64,000 nt of DNA. It comes from Emcibacter sp. (GTDB lineage Bacteria > Pseudomonadota > Alphaproteobacteria > Sphingomonadales > Emcibacteraceae). Positions 29,430 to 39,338 of the stretch are shown here, piece by piece. Both the position numbers and the translations under genes were made by a program. The DNA is taken from contig JAIOYI010000006.1 in NCBI GenBank assembly GCA_021741205.1, forward strand, positions 1 to 64,000. The letters run 5' to 3'. Position 1 is the stretch's first letter. Each line of letters begins with the position of its first letter. The notes beneath the pieces were generated by a model. That model had not been told where the DNA came from, made no database searches, and saw nothing but the letters and a program-made list of their open reading frames with translations.

Positions 29430-30299
29430 ATGATGAGAAATAACCAAGACCTTATATTAATCCGCATAGCAGAAGCCCTTGAAAGATTGGCCCCTGCCCA
29501 ACAAATGTCTCTTAATCTTACAGAGGCAAGCGCCTTTGTATGGAATGTGAATCCAGATCGATTAAACCCAATTCATCGGGTTAACTTTCTCAATCTTGAT
29601 TTGCTCAAAGGCATTGATCATGTCCTTAATATTTTAGACAATAACACACGACAATTTGCCAATGGATTTCCTGCAAATAATGCTTTGCTGTGGGGTGCAC
29701 GCGGCATGGGAAAAAGCTCGTTGATCAAGGCTCTGCATGCAAAAATAAGCTCAGAACAAAAAGAAAAATCTGAAATATCTGCTTTAATTCTCATTGAAAT
29801 TCATCGGGAAGATATTTCTACATTGCCACGACTACTGAACCTCATTAGGGAAACAAACCATAAAATAATCATTTTCTGTGATGATTTATCCTTTGACAAC
29901 GATGATAATAATTATAAATCATTAAAAGCCGTGCTAGAAGGCGGTATCGAAGGACGGCCGGATAATGTTATTTTTTATGCGACCTCTAACCGTCGTCACC
30001 TTATGCCCCGTGAAATGATTGAAAATGAGCAGTCTACGGCCATTAATCCCAGAGAATCTGTTGATGAGAAAGTCTCTCTTTCTGATAGATTTGGTCTCTG
30101 GCTTGGATTTCACGCCTGTAATCAGGAGGATTATTTATCGATGATTTACGCCTATATGGATCATTATAAAATAACAATACCAAAAGATGATGTGCGTCCA
30201 CAGGCATTGGAATGGTCACGCACGCGCGGCGCAAGATCAGGGCGGGTCGCCTGGCAATTTATGCAAGATTTAGCAGGACGCCATAAATTCAAACTATAA
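29430..30299 (+). CDS. DUF815-family AAA-type ATPase
   Basis: A 289-aa P-loop ATPase of the DUF815 family. Walker A is WGARGMGKSSLIKA near residue 88; Walker B is IIIFCDDLSF near 150; the sensor-like YATSNRRHLMPREM near 190 and the C-terminal RTRGARSGRVAWQF arginine cluster are typical. The family is common in alphaproteobacteria near secDF/tat genes, with no established function. It ends 8 bp before the convergent M23/LysM gene. Translation may depend on the short upstream ORF. Confidence 0.87.
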   Translation: MMRNNQDLILIRIAEALERLAPAQQMSLNLTEASAFVWNVNPDRLNPIHRVNFLNLDLLKGIDHVLNILDNNTRQFANGFPANNALLWGARGMGKSSLIKALHAKISSEQKEKSEISALILIEIHREDISTLPRLLNLIRETNHKIIIFCDDLSFDNDDNNYKSLKAVLEGGIEGRPDNVIFYATSNRRHLMPREMIENEQSTAINPRESVDEKVSLSDRFGLWLGFHACNQEDYLSMIYAYMDHYKITIPKDDVRPQALEWSRTRGARSGRVAWQFMQDLAGRHKFKL

Positions 30300-30307
30300 T
30301 ATTTGAT

Positions 30308-31219
30308 TTATCCTTTGAGAAATAATTTAGGATCAACGGCGCGGGATGCTTTACGCATTTCAAAATGCAACTGAGGCCGGTTCACATCACCGCTTTGACC
30401 CACTCTTGCTATCACCTGCCCCCGTTTTACGGTTTGCCCCTTATTCACAAGAATGTCAGCATTATGGGCGTAAGCCGTGATCCAACCATTAGAATGCTTG
30501 ATCAGAATAAGATTGCCAAAACCCTTAATCTTGTTGCCTGTATGTACAACAATTCCACTCTCAGAGGCCATAACATAACTTCCCAATTTTGCCGCAATGT
30601 TAATGCCATCATTGTGGTATCCCTTATCCTTTGGTCCAAATGAGGATAGTAATGGCCCCTTTATAGGCCACATAAAGCCCAGACCGCTTTGTGGTGGTGG
30701 TGGCGAAATAAAAGCTTTCTTTGGTGATGTTATTTTATTTTTCTGATCCGTTCTTGGTACTTTTAACGTCTGACCAATGGTTAAGACATAGGGGTGTTTT
30801 ATATTGTTAAGGCGGGTGAAATTCGTCATATCAATATTATATATTCGGGACAAACTATAAACAGTATCTCCTTTTTTGACGACATAAACAGCGGCACTTG
30901 GGTAGTGTAATTTTTGTCCAGGATATAAAAGATAGGGTGGTTTTAAATTATTATGTTCAATGATCGCACGGACGGAAACATCATGACGTCTTGATAAAGA
31001 ATAGAGCGTGTCCCCCTTAACCACGACTATATTTCCCTCCGTCTTATGTGATTGCTTTGGCATTTTTTTTGGTTTGATATTGTTATTTTTTGCATACTTT
31101 GAAGCGGGTATGCCATTTTGATAACGGGTGCTATAGGAATGGCCTTCCTGACAAGCCGATAAGACCTGAGAAATACACATCACCAAAATAAGCGTAAAAT
31201 ACAACCTGAATCTATTCAT
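30308..31219 (-). CDS. NlpD-like LysM/M23 lipoprotein with degenerate LytM site
   Basis: A 303-aa envelope lipoprotein. The signal peptide ends in the lipobox L-S-A-C (Cys23). Two LysM domains follow (about 63-107 and 112-155, each starting with VVVKGDTLYSLS-type sequence), then a C-terminal M23 (LytM) domain from about 195. The HxxxD zinc motif is kept as HNDGI, but the final HxH is QLH (QLHFEMR), so one zinc ligand is lost. That pattern is known from NlpD/EnvC-type amidase activators, so activation of a peptidoglycan amidase at division is the likely role. Last gene of the long minus-strand cluster, 40 bp after pcm. Confidence 0.88.
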   Translation of the reverse strand: MNRFRLYFTLILVMCISQVLSACQEGHSYSTRYQNGIPASKYAKNNNIKPKKMPKQSHKTEGNIVVVKGDTLYSLSRRHDVSVRAIIEHNNLKPPYLLYPGQKLHYPSAAVYVVKKGDTVYSLSRIYNIDMTNFTRLNNIKHPYVLTIGQTLKVPRTDQKNKITSPKKAFISPPPPQSGLGFMWPIKGPLLSSFGPKDKGYHNDGINIAAKLGSYVMASESGIVVHTGNKIKGFGNLILIKHSNGWITAYAHNADILVNKGQTVKRGQVIARVGQSGDVNRPQLHFEMRKASRAVDPKLFLKG

Positions 31220-31259
31220 GGTTATAGTGTAAATAACTAATTTTTAAGATCAACTCAAA

Positions 31260-31907
31260 TTATGATTCATGAACAATACCCGATAAAAGCGGTACAAATT
31301 TTACGGGCAGCAGGATTTCTTTATGATAATCATTTCCTTGTCGTCTAATGCGCAGAATATGTTGAGTTTCACCCTGAGCACCAACAGGAATGACCATAAT
31401 GCCACCATCTTTTAATTGTTCTAATAATTTTTCTGGAATTTCTTCTGTAGCAGCAGTTACCATAATGCGGTCAAAAGGTGCCTGCTCGGGCCATCCCTTC
31501 ATACCATTACCAAATAAGGTGGTAATGTTAAAAATACCCATTTTTTTAAATATTTTTTCCGCCGCATTTAACAAGGGTAAATGTCGTTCGATTGTAAAGA
31601 GCCGACGGCATAATTTTGCCAGAACAACCGCCTGATAACCTGACCCTGTACCAACTTCTAGAATTTTATGTTGTTTTGTTATTTCCAAGGCCTGAGTCAT
31701 ATAAGCAACGATATAGGGTTGGCTTATTGTTTGACCGCTGCTGATAGGAAGTGCTGCATTTTTATAAGCCTGACTACGAAGTGCTTTTGGAATAAAATCT
31801 TCCCGAGGAATATCCAAGAGAACCTTTAGAATATTTTCATCATGAATTCCTTCACGGTGCAATTCTTCAATAAGTAAGGCTTTTTTATCGGATAAATTTT
31901 GTTTCAT
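31260..31907 (-). CDS. pcm: protein-L-isoaspartate O-methyltransferase
   Basis: Repairs isoaspartyl residues in aged proteins using S-adenosylmethionine. The 215-aa product has the substrate loop GQTISQPYIVAYM near residue 58 and the SAM motif LEVGTGSGYQAVVLA near 80, with the post-I motif FTIERH. The ATG overlaps the surE stop by 4 bp. The surE-pcm pairing, both stationary-phase repair functions, is widely conserved. Confidence 0.94.
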   Translation of the reverse strand: MKQNLSDKKALLIEELHREGIHDENILKVLLDIPREDFIPKALRSQAYKNAALPISSGQTISQPYIVAYMTQALEITKQHKILEVGTGSGYQAVVLAKLCRRLFTIERHLPLLNAAEKIFKKMGIFNITTLFGNGMKGWPEQAPFDRIMVTAATEEIPEKLLEQLKDGGIMVIPVGAQGETQHILRIRRQGNDYHKEILLPVKFVPLLSGIVHES

Positions 31908-32695
31908 ATAAAATCTTTATTTATTTCTTTTTCAATAGTTAGAAGGGATTCTTTATGTGTCATATCAAGATGTAAAGGCGTAACCGAGATAAAACCATTT
32001 TCTATAGCGGCAAGGTCAGTATCTTGGCTTGGTTTACCATATTGACGCCTAAACCCTAGCCAACAATATTTAATACCTCTTAAATCCATACGTTCTTCAA
32101 TATATAATTCTTCCTCATCTCGAAACCCCTGACAAGTTGTTTTGATTCCCTTCACCCGCTCTGGATCAAGGGGGAAGTTTACATTCATAAACACACCCTC
32201 TTTCCAAGGAATAGAAACTAGTTTTTTAAGAATCGAAATGCCGTGATCTCGAGAAACCTGAAATAAATCATAAGTGTAATTTTTCACGACTTCCTGACTA
32301 AAAGCTATGGAGGGTATACCGCAGATTGTCCCCTCCATAGCGGCGGAAATTGTACCAGAATAGGTCATATCCTCGGCTAGATTACAGCCCCTATTGATAC
32401 CAGAAAGAAGCAAAGTCGGGCGATATGGCATGATTTTATGAATAGCAATCATCACGCAATCCGTCGGTGTGCCTCTTACGGCAAAATATTTTTCATCAAT
32501 TTGACGGTAACGTACAGGATCATGCAAACTTAGGGCATGTCCCTTACCGCTTTGCTCCTCTTCTGGCGCTACGATCCATACGTCATGGCTTAGTGATTTT
32601 GCCATGGCTTCTAAAACCTTAAGACCTGGCGCATTATAACCATCGTCATTTGTAATAAGTATACGAAATTCTTGAGAAATACTATTTTCCGTCAT
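31904..32695 (-). CDS. surE: 5'/3'-nucleotidase SurE
   Basis: Metal-dependent nucleoside-monophosphatase, also acting on short polyphosphate. The 263-aa product has the metal site [11 protein letters not shown] near residue 14 (two Asp), [11 protein letters not shown] and [25 protein letters not shown]. It overlaps serS and pcm by 4 bp each in ATGA arrangements. Predicted cytoplasmic. Confidence 0.95.
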   Translation of the reverse strand: MTENSISQEFRILITNDDGYNAPGLKVLEAMAKSLSHDVWIVAPEEEQSGKGHALSLHDPVRYRQIDEKYFAVRGTPTDCVMIAIHKIMPYRPTLLLSGINRGCNLAEDMTYSGTISAAMEGTICGIPSIAFSQEVVKNYTYDLFQVSRDHGISILKKLVSIPWKEGVFMNVNFPLDPERVKGIKTTCQGFRDEEELYIEERMDLRGIKYCWLGFRRQYGKPSQDTDLAAIENGFISVTPLHLDMTHKESLLTIEKEINKDFI

Positions 32696-33966
32696 GATCG
32701 TTTAATAATATTAAGGCCGCCCATATAAGGCTGTAAAACGTTTGGAATATTGATCGATCCATCTTCATTTTGATAATTTTCTAAAATGGCGACTAACGTC
32801 CGCCCCACAGCAAGTCCAGAACCATTGAGGGTATGAACAAAACGGGTATTCTTATCATTTAGGGGTCTATAACGGCTATTCATCCGTCTTGATTGAAAGT
32901 CACCCGTGTTGGAACAGCTTGAAATTTCCCTATAAGCACCCTGTCCTGGAAGCCATACTTCAAGATCATAAGTTTTCCGAGCAGAAGCACCCATATCCCC
33001 TGTGCATAGCATCATAACACGATACGCAAGATCAAGACGCTTTAAAATTTCCTCAGCGGCACCTGTCATGCGTTCATGTTCAATAGCACTTTGCTCTGGT
33101 GTTGTAATGCTGACCAGTTCCACTTTATTAAATTGATGCAAACGGATCATGCCTCTGGTATCTCGTCCTGCTGATCCCGCTTCTGATCTAAAACATTGGC
33201 TTAAGGTGGTAAAACGTAAAGGTAATTTATCTTCCTCTATAATCTGTTCACGAACGATATTGGTGAGCGGTACCTCACCCGTTGGAATGAGATAATGACC
33301 TGTTGTCGTTTTAAAAAGGTCATCTTCAAATTTTGGTAATTGGCTTGTTCCGAAAAGTGCATTATCCCGAACCAATAAGGGCACACTCGCCTCTTCATAG
33401 CCAAATTCATTTGTATGAATATCAATCATAAAAGCTGCTAGCGCCCGTTCTAATTTTGCTAATGCACCTCTCAACAGGACAAAACGTGCTCCCGATATTC
33501 GTGCAGCGCCTTCAAAATCCATTAAATTCAAATCTTCTCCCAAATCAAAATGTTGCTTTGGTGAAAAATGGAAAGCAGGGATATTACCCCATTTTCTGAT
33601 CTCTATATTACCTTCTTCATTGTCGCCGTCTGGGACATCATCAAAGGGGATATTATCTAGGCGGCATAATTTATAGTTTAAAGTTTCGGAAAGTACCTTT
33701 ACATTCTCATCCAAAAAAATCATATGTTCTTTAAGGGTTGCCACCTCATTCATGAGGTCCGTCGCATCAAGACCAGAGGCCTTTGCTTGCCCGATGGTTT
33801 TAGAGGCAATATTTCTGCGAGACTGACACTCTTGTAATTCAGTTTTTTTCTCCCGCAAGCGGCTATCAATATCTATTAATTCAGCTGACTGTGGCTCTAA
33901 CCCACGCCGTTTCCAGCCAGAATCAAAGAGTTCCGGGTTTTCCCGAATAGCTTTGATATCAAACAT
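32692..33966 (-). CDS. serS: serine-tRNA ligase
   Basis: Charges tRNA-Ser. The 424-aa class II synthetase has the N-terminal coiled-coil tRNA arm (about 30-105), motif 2 with [21 protein letters not shown] near residue 255, and motif 3 with [16 protein letters not shown] near 380. The start is ATG 33966 (a TTG lies just upstream) and overlaps the end of tatC by 8 bp. Confidence 0.96.
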   Translation of the reverse strand: MFDIKAIRENPELFDSGWKRRGLEPQSAELIDIDSRLREKKTELQECQSRRNIASKTIGQAKASGLDATDLMNEVATLKEHMIFLDENVKVLSETLNYKLCRLDNIPFDDVPDGDNEEGNIEIRKWGNIPAFHFSPKQHFDLGEDLNLMDFEGAARISGARFVLLRGALAKLERALAAFMIDIHTNEFGYEEASVPLLVRDNALFGTSQLPKFEDDLFKTTTGHYLIPTGEVPLTNIVREQIIEEDKLPLRFTTLSQCFRSEAGSAGRDTRGMIRLHQFNKVELVSITTPEQSAIEHERMTGAAEEILKRLDLAYRVMMLCTGDMGASARKTYDLEVWLPGQGAYREISSCSNTGDFQSRRMNSRYRPLNDKNTRFVHTLNGSGLAVGRTLVAILENYQNEDGSINIPNVLQPYMGGLNIIKRS

Positions 33967-34783
33967 CAATTTTGTCCTTAATCGTTAATCGTATGAGTAT
34001 TATTGAAATTTCATAAAGAATAAGTATAGGGATGCCAAGCCCAATCTGACTTATGGGATCAGGAGGCGTCATGACGGCGGCAAAGGCAAAGGCCGCAACG
34101 ATCATGAATTTTCTTTTTTCGGCAAGTCCTTTCGCCGTAACAAATCCCACCCTAGCTAACAGTAAAAGCAAAATTGGTAATTGAAAAGTTATACCAAAAG
34201 CTAAGATAAGCAACATGACAAGGGACCAATATTCTTTTACCGTTGGCAGTAATTCAATTGACAAGACCCCAGCAAGGTCTTCTTTGTTTATTCCAGCAAT
34301 ATGGGTGTTTGTATTTTGCAGTCCAACTTGAAAGGACATAAAGAAATTCCAAGCATTGGGAATAACAATATAATAAGCCAATGCCGCCCCTAAAATAAAA
34401 AGCAATGGTGTTCCAATTAAAAAGGGCAGAAACGCACGTTTTTCATTGCCATAAAGCCCAGGTGCCACAAATTTCCATATTTGAATAGCTATAAGTGGAA
34501 AAGATACACAGAATGCCGCAAAAAAAGATATCTTCAAATAAACAAAGAAAGCTTCATGCATGCCTGTATAGATCATTTTGGGATCTTGACCATATTTATG
34601 AGACACATCGACAAAGGGTTGTGCCAAGAAACGATAAATTTCTTCATTAAAGTAAAAACATATAACAAAAGCCACCGTGATATAGATTGATACCCAAATG
34701 AGCCGTTGTCTTAGTTCGATCAAATGATCCATGAGCGGTGCTGAGCTTTGCTCTATTGTGTCTTCTTCTTCTTCTTTACTCAT
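33959..34783 (-). CDS. tatC: Sec-independent translocase subunit TatC
   Basis: Core receptor for twin-arginine signal peptides. The 274-aa product has six membrane helices, the N-terminal [13 protein letters not shown] (with the conserved Glu), a periplasmic [12 protein letters not shown] loop and the conserved acidic residue near [10 protein letters not shown]. The start ATG 34783 overlaps the tatB end by 8 bp; upstream codons in the same frame lie inside tatB. Confidence 0.95.
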   Translation of the reverse strand: MSKEEEEDTIEQSSAPLMDHLIELRQRLIWVSIYITVAFVICFYFNEEIYRFLAQPFVDVSHKYGQDPKMIYTGMHEAFFVYLKISFFAAFCVSFPLIAIQIWKFVAPGLYGNEKRAFLPFLIGTPLLFILGAALAYYIVIPNAWNFFMSFQVGLQNTNTHIAGINKEDLAGVLSIELLPTVKEYWSLVMLLILAFGITFQLPILLLLLARVGFVTAKGLAEKRKFMIVAAFAFAAVMTPPDPISQIGLGIPILILYEISIILIRLTIKDKIDV

Positions 34784-35075
34784 GCTTATCCGGCTCATTT
34801 TTATCAATTTGGTCGGAGGATGGTCTAATATCAGGAGCGACATCCAAATCATCCAAAGGAATATTACCAGCCTTATTGAGCTTCTGAGTAACTTCCTCTA
34901 ATTCAACCTCATCAGCGATTTTCTTGATGCTGCTTTGAAATTCATGCCCCATGGAGCGAATTTTGGAAATAATTTGTCCAATACTACGCAGTAACTTGGG
35001 CAAATCTTTTGGCCCAACGACAATGATTGCCAAAACGACAATCACAAACATTTCCATCATGCCTATATCGAACAT
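34776..35075 (-). CDS. tatB: Sec-independent translocase subunit TatB
   Basis: A 99-aa protein with an N-terminal membrane helix (about 3-20) ending in VGPKDLPKLLRSIG, the TatB hinge, then an amphipathic helix and an acidic, charged C-terminal tail. It binds Tat signal peptides with TatC. It lies 20 bp after tatA. The tail is short compared with E. coli TatB, as is common in alphaproteobacteria. Confidence 0.93.
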   Translation of the reverse strand: MFDIGMMEMFVIVVLAIIVVGPKDLPKLLRSIGQIISKIRSMGHEFQSSIKKIADEVELEEVTQKLNKAGNIPLDDLDVAPDIRPSSDQIDKNEPDKHE

Positions 35076-35095
35076 GTTATTTCCCGAATGTGAAA

Positions 35096-35326
35096 TTAAC
35101 TCTTGGTTTTCTTGGTTTTTTTCTTTTTCACTGCAGTTTCTGATTTCTGCTCAATAACCTTAGGTTCTGTTGGTTTTTCAACCTCAATATTTTCATCGGC
35201 CATTCCTTTTTTGAAGCTTTTGATACCCTTGGCCACATCCCCCATAAGATCAGAAATTTTTCCACGTCCAAACAAAAGGACAAACAATATGACAACGATA
35301 GCAATTTGCCAAAAACTTAAACCCAT
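35096..35326 (-). CDS. tatA: Sec-independent translocase subunit TatA
   Basis: A 76-aa pore-forming subunit: N-terminal membrane helix ([20 protein letters not shown]), the [23 protein letters not shown] hinge and amphipathic helix, then a lysine-rich tail ([11 protein letters not shown]). First of tatABC; the 138-bp gap to scpB upstream could hold a separate promoter. Confidence 0.95.
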   Translation of the reverse strand: MGLSFWQIAIVVILFVLLFGRGKISDLMGDVAKGIKSFKKGMADENIEVEKPTEPKVIEQKSETAVKKKKTKKTKS

Positions 35327-35464
35327 TATAATCTCCTAATGCAGCATATCTGTTTGTTAAAAATGAATTGCATCATATGCATAAATGGTGCGAATTATAT
35401 GACGAAAATCAACGAAATTGATTGTTAAATCAACATAAATATATTTTATTATAATAGTTGGCTT

Positions 35465-36070
35465 TTATTTTTCTTGAGAAATTGGCAACTCATGTTGTTC
35501 TTCTGTTGGTATTACATCATCCAACAGATTTAATCGTGACATATTTACATTATCAAGAAATCCTGCCGCCTTTAATTCTGAAAGTCCTGGCAAATCCTTA
35601 ATACTGTTTAAACCAAAATGAATTAAAAAATGATCCGACGTCCCATATGTCATTGGTCTTCCTGGTGTTCTTCGACGCCCAACCGGCCTCACCCACTCTG
35701 CTTCCATCAAGACATCAAGAATACCCCTGCTTAAGGATACTCCTCTAATTTCCTCTATTTCTGCCCGTGTTACAGGCTGATGATAGGCAATGATAGTCAA
35801 TGTTTCTACGGCAGCACGGGATAGTCTTCTTTCTTCATCCATCTCTTTACGTAATAAGAAGGCAAGGTCTGGAGCGGTTTGAAACATCCATTTTCCAGCA
35901 ACCTTTATAAGGTTTACGCCCCTATGCTGGTAGTGATTTTGTAAATCATTCAACAATTGATCAATGGGGGCACCTTCTGGTAAACAATCAGCAAGGGCAA
36001 CAGATGACAAGGGTTTGTCACTGGCAAATAATAATGCCTCTATAATACGGGTTTGTTCAATGATTTCCAT
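35465..36070 (-). CDS. scpB: segregation and condensation protein ScpB
   Basis: A 201-aa SMC-ScpAB partner with two winged-helix domains. Family segments EALLFASDKPLS, VAGKWMFQTAPDLAFLLR, AAVETLTIIAYHQPVTRAEIEEIRGVS and GRRRTPGRPMTYGT are visible. The start ATG 36070 shares one base with the scpA stop (TGATG), so translation is coupled. Confidence 0.95.
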   Translation of the reverse strand: MEIIEQTRIIEALLFASDKPLSSVALADCLPEGAPIDQLLNDLQNHYQHRGVNLIKVAGKWMFQTAPDLAFLLRKEMDEERRLSRAAVETLTIIAYHQPVTRAEIEEIRGVSLSRGILDVLMEAEWVRPVGRRRTPGRPMTYGTSDHFLIHFGLNSIKDLPGLSELKAAGFLDNVNMSRLNLLDDVIPTEEQHELPISQEK

Positions 36071-36876
36071 CAATCTGACCTATCTCTTTTGCGAATATAC
36101 AAAGGTCCAAAAATTTGTTTTTGGATAATTTCCGCTTTTCCCTGTCTTGCCATTTCAAGTGATGCGGTAAACATACTGGCTTTAACGGAACGTGTCATTT
36201 CCTCATTCATGATAGAATCAGGCAAAAATTGGAATAGGTCTGTCCAATCCAAAGCCATGCCAATGAGACCTTGAAGTCTTTCTAAGGCCTGATCAAGGGT
36301 ATAAATTTCACGCTTATGAATACGAATATCGGCTATGGATTTTCGGCATTTATGGTCAGCATAGGCACGAATCAATTCATAGTAACTTAATTCAAAAGTT
36401 GCATTGCGTGAAATAATAACAGACTCTGGTCTACCTCTGGCGAAAACATCCCGTTTTAATTGATTGCGAGACATAAGCGTCGCAGCACTATCTCGAATTG
36501 CGCTTAACCGTTGGAGTTGTAATGTAAGGCGTGCGGCCATTTCTTCGGCGGATAATTCTTCTTCTGAGTTTTCATCAGGCAAAAGCAATCTGGATTTAAG
36601 GTAAGCAAGCCAAGCCGCCATAACAAGATAATCGGCGGCTTTTTCTAATTTTTGTATTTTGATCTCTTCAACAAATTTCAAAAATTGCTGTACAAGTTCC
36701 AAAATAGAAATTTGTTTTAAATCCACCTTTTGCGTGCGTGCTAAACTTAGCAAAACATCGAGAGGGCCTTCAAAACCTTGAATATCTAGAATGAATTTCT
36801 CGTCGTTATGGGGTGAAGGTATAACAGACGAAAAATCATAAAAACTATTATATTGATCTTGTTTGTTATTTGTCAT
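36070..36876 (-). CDS. scpA: segregation and condensation protein ScpA
   Basis: Kleisin of the bacterial condensin complex that organises the chromosome. The 268-aa product has the N-terminal FEGPLDVLLSLARTQKVDL motif and a DYLVMAAWLAYLKSRLLLP helix, then a C-terminal winged helix (MFTASLEMARQGKAEIIQ). ATG 36876 is preferred to an in-frame TTG at 36906 inside the upstream gene. Confidence 0.94.
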   Translation of the reverse strand: MTNNKQDQYNSFYDFSSVIPSPHNDEKFILDIQGFEGPLDVLLSLARTQKVDLKQISILELVQQFLKFVEEIKIQKLEKAADYLVMAAWLAYLKSRLLLPDENSEEELSAEEMAARLTLQLQRLSAIRDSAATLMSRNQLKRDVFARGRPESVIISRNATFELSYYELIRAYADHKCRKSIADIRIHKREIYTLDQALERLQGLIGMALDWTDLFQFLPDSIMNEEMTRSVKASMFTASLEMARQGKAEIIQKQIFGPLYIRKRDRSD

Positions 36877-36889
36877 CTTGCACTTATTC

Positions 36890-37564
36890 TCATAAATTTG
36901 GCGCAATTAATACGGCTAATTTTTCAATAACATCAATGATTGGGCCAAGGACTGCCCAAAGAATATTCAGGTCAAGACCTATTTCTCTGCCAAGAATTGG
37001 CAATAGAAAAAGACCAATGATAATCATCATACCATAAGGTTCAAGTCTTGATAAGGGTTTAGCAATGATATCTGGCAAAAGCCCAACGGCAACACGACCG
37101 CCATCAAGCGGCGGAATGGGCAGCATATTAAAGGCCGCAAGTATGGCATTGATTTTAATGGCAAAAATAATATTTCCCACAAGCCATTGTCCCGCCATAT
37201 CGGGTAAAAAAGACACCAGATGAAGCAAAGTAGCGGCAAAAATCACCAAAATAATATTGGCAGCAGGCCCCGCTAGCGCTACAAGAACCATGTCTCTACG
37301 GGGGTTATTCAGATTATTGAAATTAATCGGTACGGGCTTGGCATATCCAAATAAAAAGGGTGTCCCACTGGCCAGCAACATAAGAGGCAGCAGAACAGTA
37401 CCAAACATATCAATATGGACAAAGGGATTAAAGTTCACCCGTCCAAGTAATTTTGCGGTATTATCCCCGAGTTTATGAGCGACCCAAGCATGAGCGGCTT
37501 CATGTAATGTAATTGCTAAAAGAAGTGGTATCACAATAACAGGCAGGATTTGTAAATAATCCAT
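36890..37564 (-). CDS. site-2 protease family (M50) membrane metalloprotease
   Basis: A 224-aa intramembrane zinc protease with about five or six hydrophobic helices. The zinc motif HEAAH is in the first helix (LLAITLHEAAHAWVAHKLGD, about 14-33), and the third ligand is in NMLPIPPLDGGRV near residue 146. There is no PDZ or CBS domain, so it is of the short SpoIVFB/YwhC-like type rather than RseP. The substrate is unknown. It sits between nagZ and scpA on the same strand, 21 bp after nagZ. Confidence 0.88.
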   Translation of the reverse strand: MDYLQILPVIVIPLLLAITLHEAAHAWVAHKLGDNTAKLLGRVNFNPFVHIDMFGTVLLPLMLLASGTPFLFGYAKPVPINFNNLNNPRRDMVLVALAGPAANIILVIFAATLLHLVSFLPDMAGQWLVGNIIFAIKINAILAAFNMLPIPPLDGGRVAVGLLPDIIAKPLSRLEPYGMMIIIGLFLLPILGREIGLDLNILWAVLGPIIDVIEKLAVLIAPNL

Positions 37565-37585
37565 ATTTTAAAAAATCCTTTAACT

Positions 37586-38593
37586 TTAAATTGTCAATGC
37601 CTCGTTCAACCATTTAGTCATTTCAAGTTTATTAATATCATTAATTTTTTGACGTCTTGAAAACATTGTTTCCGTCCATTTTTCACTGACTTTATTAATG
37701 TCATATAGAGCTTCCAGAACTTCTCTGCGTTCTTTTAATGACCCATTACAATGAAGCACAAGATCACAACCCGCCCGAAGAGCTCGTTTCACATTTTCAG
37801 ACACTTTGCCGCTCAATGCTTTCATGTTCATATCATCTGATATCAAAACCCCTTTAAAGCCAATCTGCTCTCTTATAACCTGTCTGATGACGGTTTCTGA
37901 TAAGGTGGCGGGATTATGAGGGTCTACGGCGGAATAAATAATATGTGCCGTCATGGCAAGGGGCATATTATTTAAAGCTTTAAAGGGGGCAAAGTCGGTT
38001 TCCTGTAATATATCTAACGAAGTATCCACAACAGGTAATGCCTTATGACTATCCGCAGTGGCTCTGCCGTGACCTGGAATATGTTTAATGACGGGCAAAA
38101 CACCCCCTGAAAACAAACCTTCACAGGCCGCCTCGGCAAGAAGAGTAATATCTTTGACATCATCCCCAAAGGAACGGTCGCCAATCACCTGATCGGCACC
38201 AGAAATTCTAAGATCAAGCAACGGATAACAATTAACCGATATGCCTAAGTGCCGCAAATCTTCGGCAATAAGGCGCGCATTAATTTTTGTCGCAATCAGA
38301 CCTTTTTCATGATCATGCTTGTAAAGATTTGATAAGGCTTGACTGGTTGGAGGTGTGCGCCAATATTCAGCATTAAGACGACATACACGGCCCCCTTCTT
38401 GATCTATTAAAATCGGGATATCTTCTCGATCAACCGTTTCCTTCATTTCATCGGTAAGTTTTTTGATTTGGTCTGGAGATTGGCAATTGCGGGCAAATAA
38501 TATAAAACCAAAAGGTTTGAGTTCCTTGAACATAGCCTTTTCTTCAGCATTTAGAGATAGACCATCACAATCTTGGATAACAGGTTTTGCCAT
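37586..38593 (-). CDS. nagZ: beta-N-acetylhexosaminidase NagZ
   Basis: Cytoplasmic GH3 enzyme removing N-acetylglucosamine from anhydro-muropeptides in cell-wall recycling. The 335-aa product has LIDQEGGRVCRL, the flexible catalytic loop KHIPGHGRATADSHKALP (His and Asp) and the nucleophile Asp in VLISDDMNMKAL. The start follows the stop of the SPOR gene directly. NagZ often affects beta-lactamase induction; no ampR/ampC is seen here. Confidence 0.94.
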   Translation of the reverse strand: MAKPVIQDCDGLSLNAEEKAMFKELKPFGFILFARNCQSPDQIKKLTDEMKETVDREDIPILIDQEGGRVCRLNAEYWRTPPTSQALSNLYKHDHEKGLIATKINARLIAEDLRHLGISVNCYPLLDLRISGADQVIGDRSFGDDVKDITLLAEAACEGLFSGGVLPVIKHIPGHGRATADSHKALPVVDTSLDILQETDFAPFKALNNMPLAMTAHIIYSAVDPHNPATLSETVIRQVIREQIGFKGVLISDDMNMKALSGKVSENVKRALRAGCDLVLHCNGSLKERREVLEALYDINKVSEKWTETMFSRRQKINDINKLEMTKWLNEALTI

Positions 38594-39313
38594 TTATTTC
38601 GCCACCACAATACAGGCCTGTTTTTTAGCCTTTAAATCATTACATATTTTATCTGCCGATGAGCGATCCTCTAATATACCAGCTCTTAAGCGATAAACGG
38701 TACCCTTCTTACCAAGATCAATCATCATAATATCAGGCGTCAACTGACGAAGAAGCATATTATTCTCTGTCTGAAGTTTAGCCCAAAGACTATCCGCAGT
38801 ATCTTTTTTTCCAAAAGCCCCTAGTTGTATAAGAAAATTTCCCTGCGTTTTTGCCACAGCAAGTACCTCTGGCTCTGTTTGATCAATTTTTTCTACTTCC
38901 TGAGCATTATTATTAACGTCTGAACTTATAGTCTCTTCTGTCTGAGGTTCCACCGTAACGGAGGGTTCATCCAATGTAAGAGGAATTTCTTCGCTAGGTG
39001 CCAATTTATCACCCGTTTCAACATTCTCTGAATTCATGCGATTAAAAACAGCCTTATCCTGATCTGGCACTTCCAATCCACCGGGAGACTCTGGTTTCTC
39101 TTTTACAACCGCATTATCAGCACGGATCAAAGGAACTGGTCCATTGCTATCACGACCCTCAAGATAGCTATACCAAATTAATCCGCCAAAAATCGTCAAT
39201 AAAACAACTGTAAAGGCCGCAATTAAAAGTCTGCGTGTTGTCATATCCCCAGCTGTGACAAATTCCTCTGGCAATGGTTCGAGCCATGATGATTTATTTT
39301 TTTCATCTGACAT
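38594..39313 (-). CDS. SPOR-domain membrane protein
   Basis: A 239-aa bitopic protein: short cytoplasmic N-terminus, one membrane helix (about 29-50), a long acidic periplasmic linker (rich in E, D, P, T), then a C-terminal SPOR domain (from about 160; FLIQLGAFGKKDTADSLWAKL). SPOR domains bind denuded peptidoglycan at the division septum. ATG 39313 has a GGGGAGA site. It fills the conserved position between argS and nagZ. Confidence 0.9.
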   Translation of the reverse strand: MSDEKNKSSWLEPLPEEFVTAGDMTTRRLLIAAFTVVLLTIFGGLIWYSYLEGRDSNGPVPLIRADNAVVKEKPESPGGLEVPDQDKAVFNRMNSENVETGDKLAPSEEIPLTLDEPSVTVEPQTEETISSDVNNNAQEVEKIDQTEPEVLAVAKTQGNFLIQLGAFGKKDTADSLWAKLQTENNMLLRQLTPDIMMIDLGKKGTVYRLRAGILEDRSSADKICNDLKAKKQACIVVAK

Positions 39314-39338
39314 AAATTTCTCCCCTACTCTAAAAATG

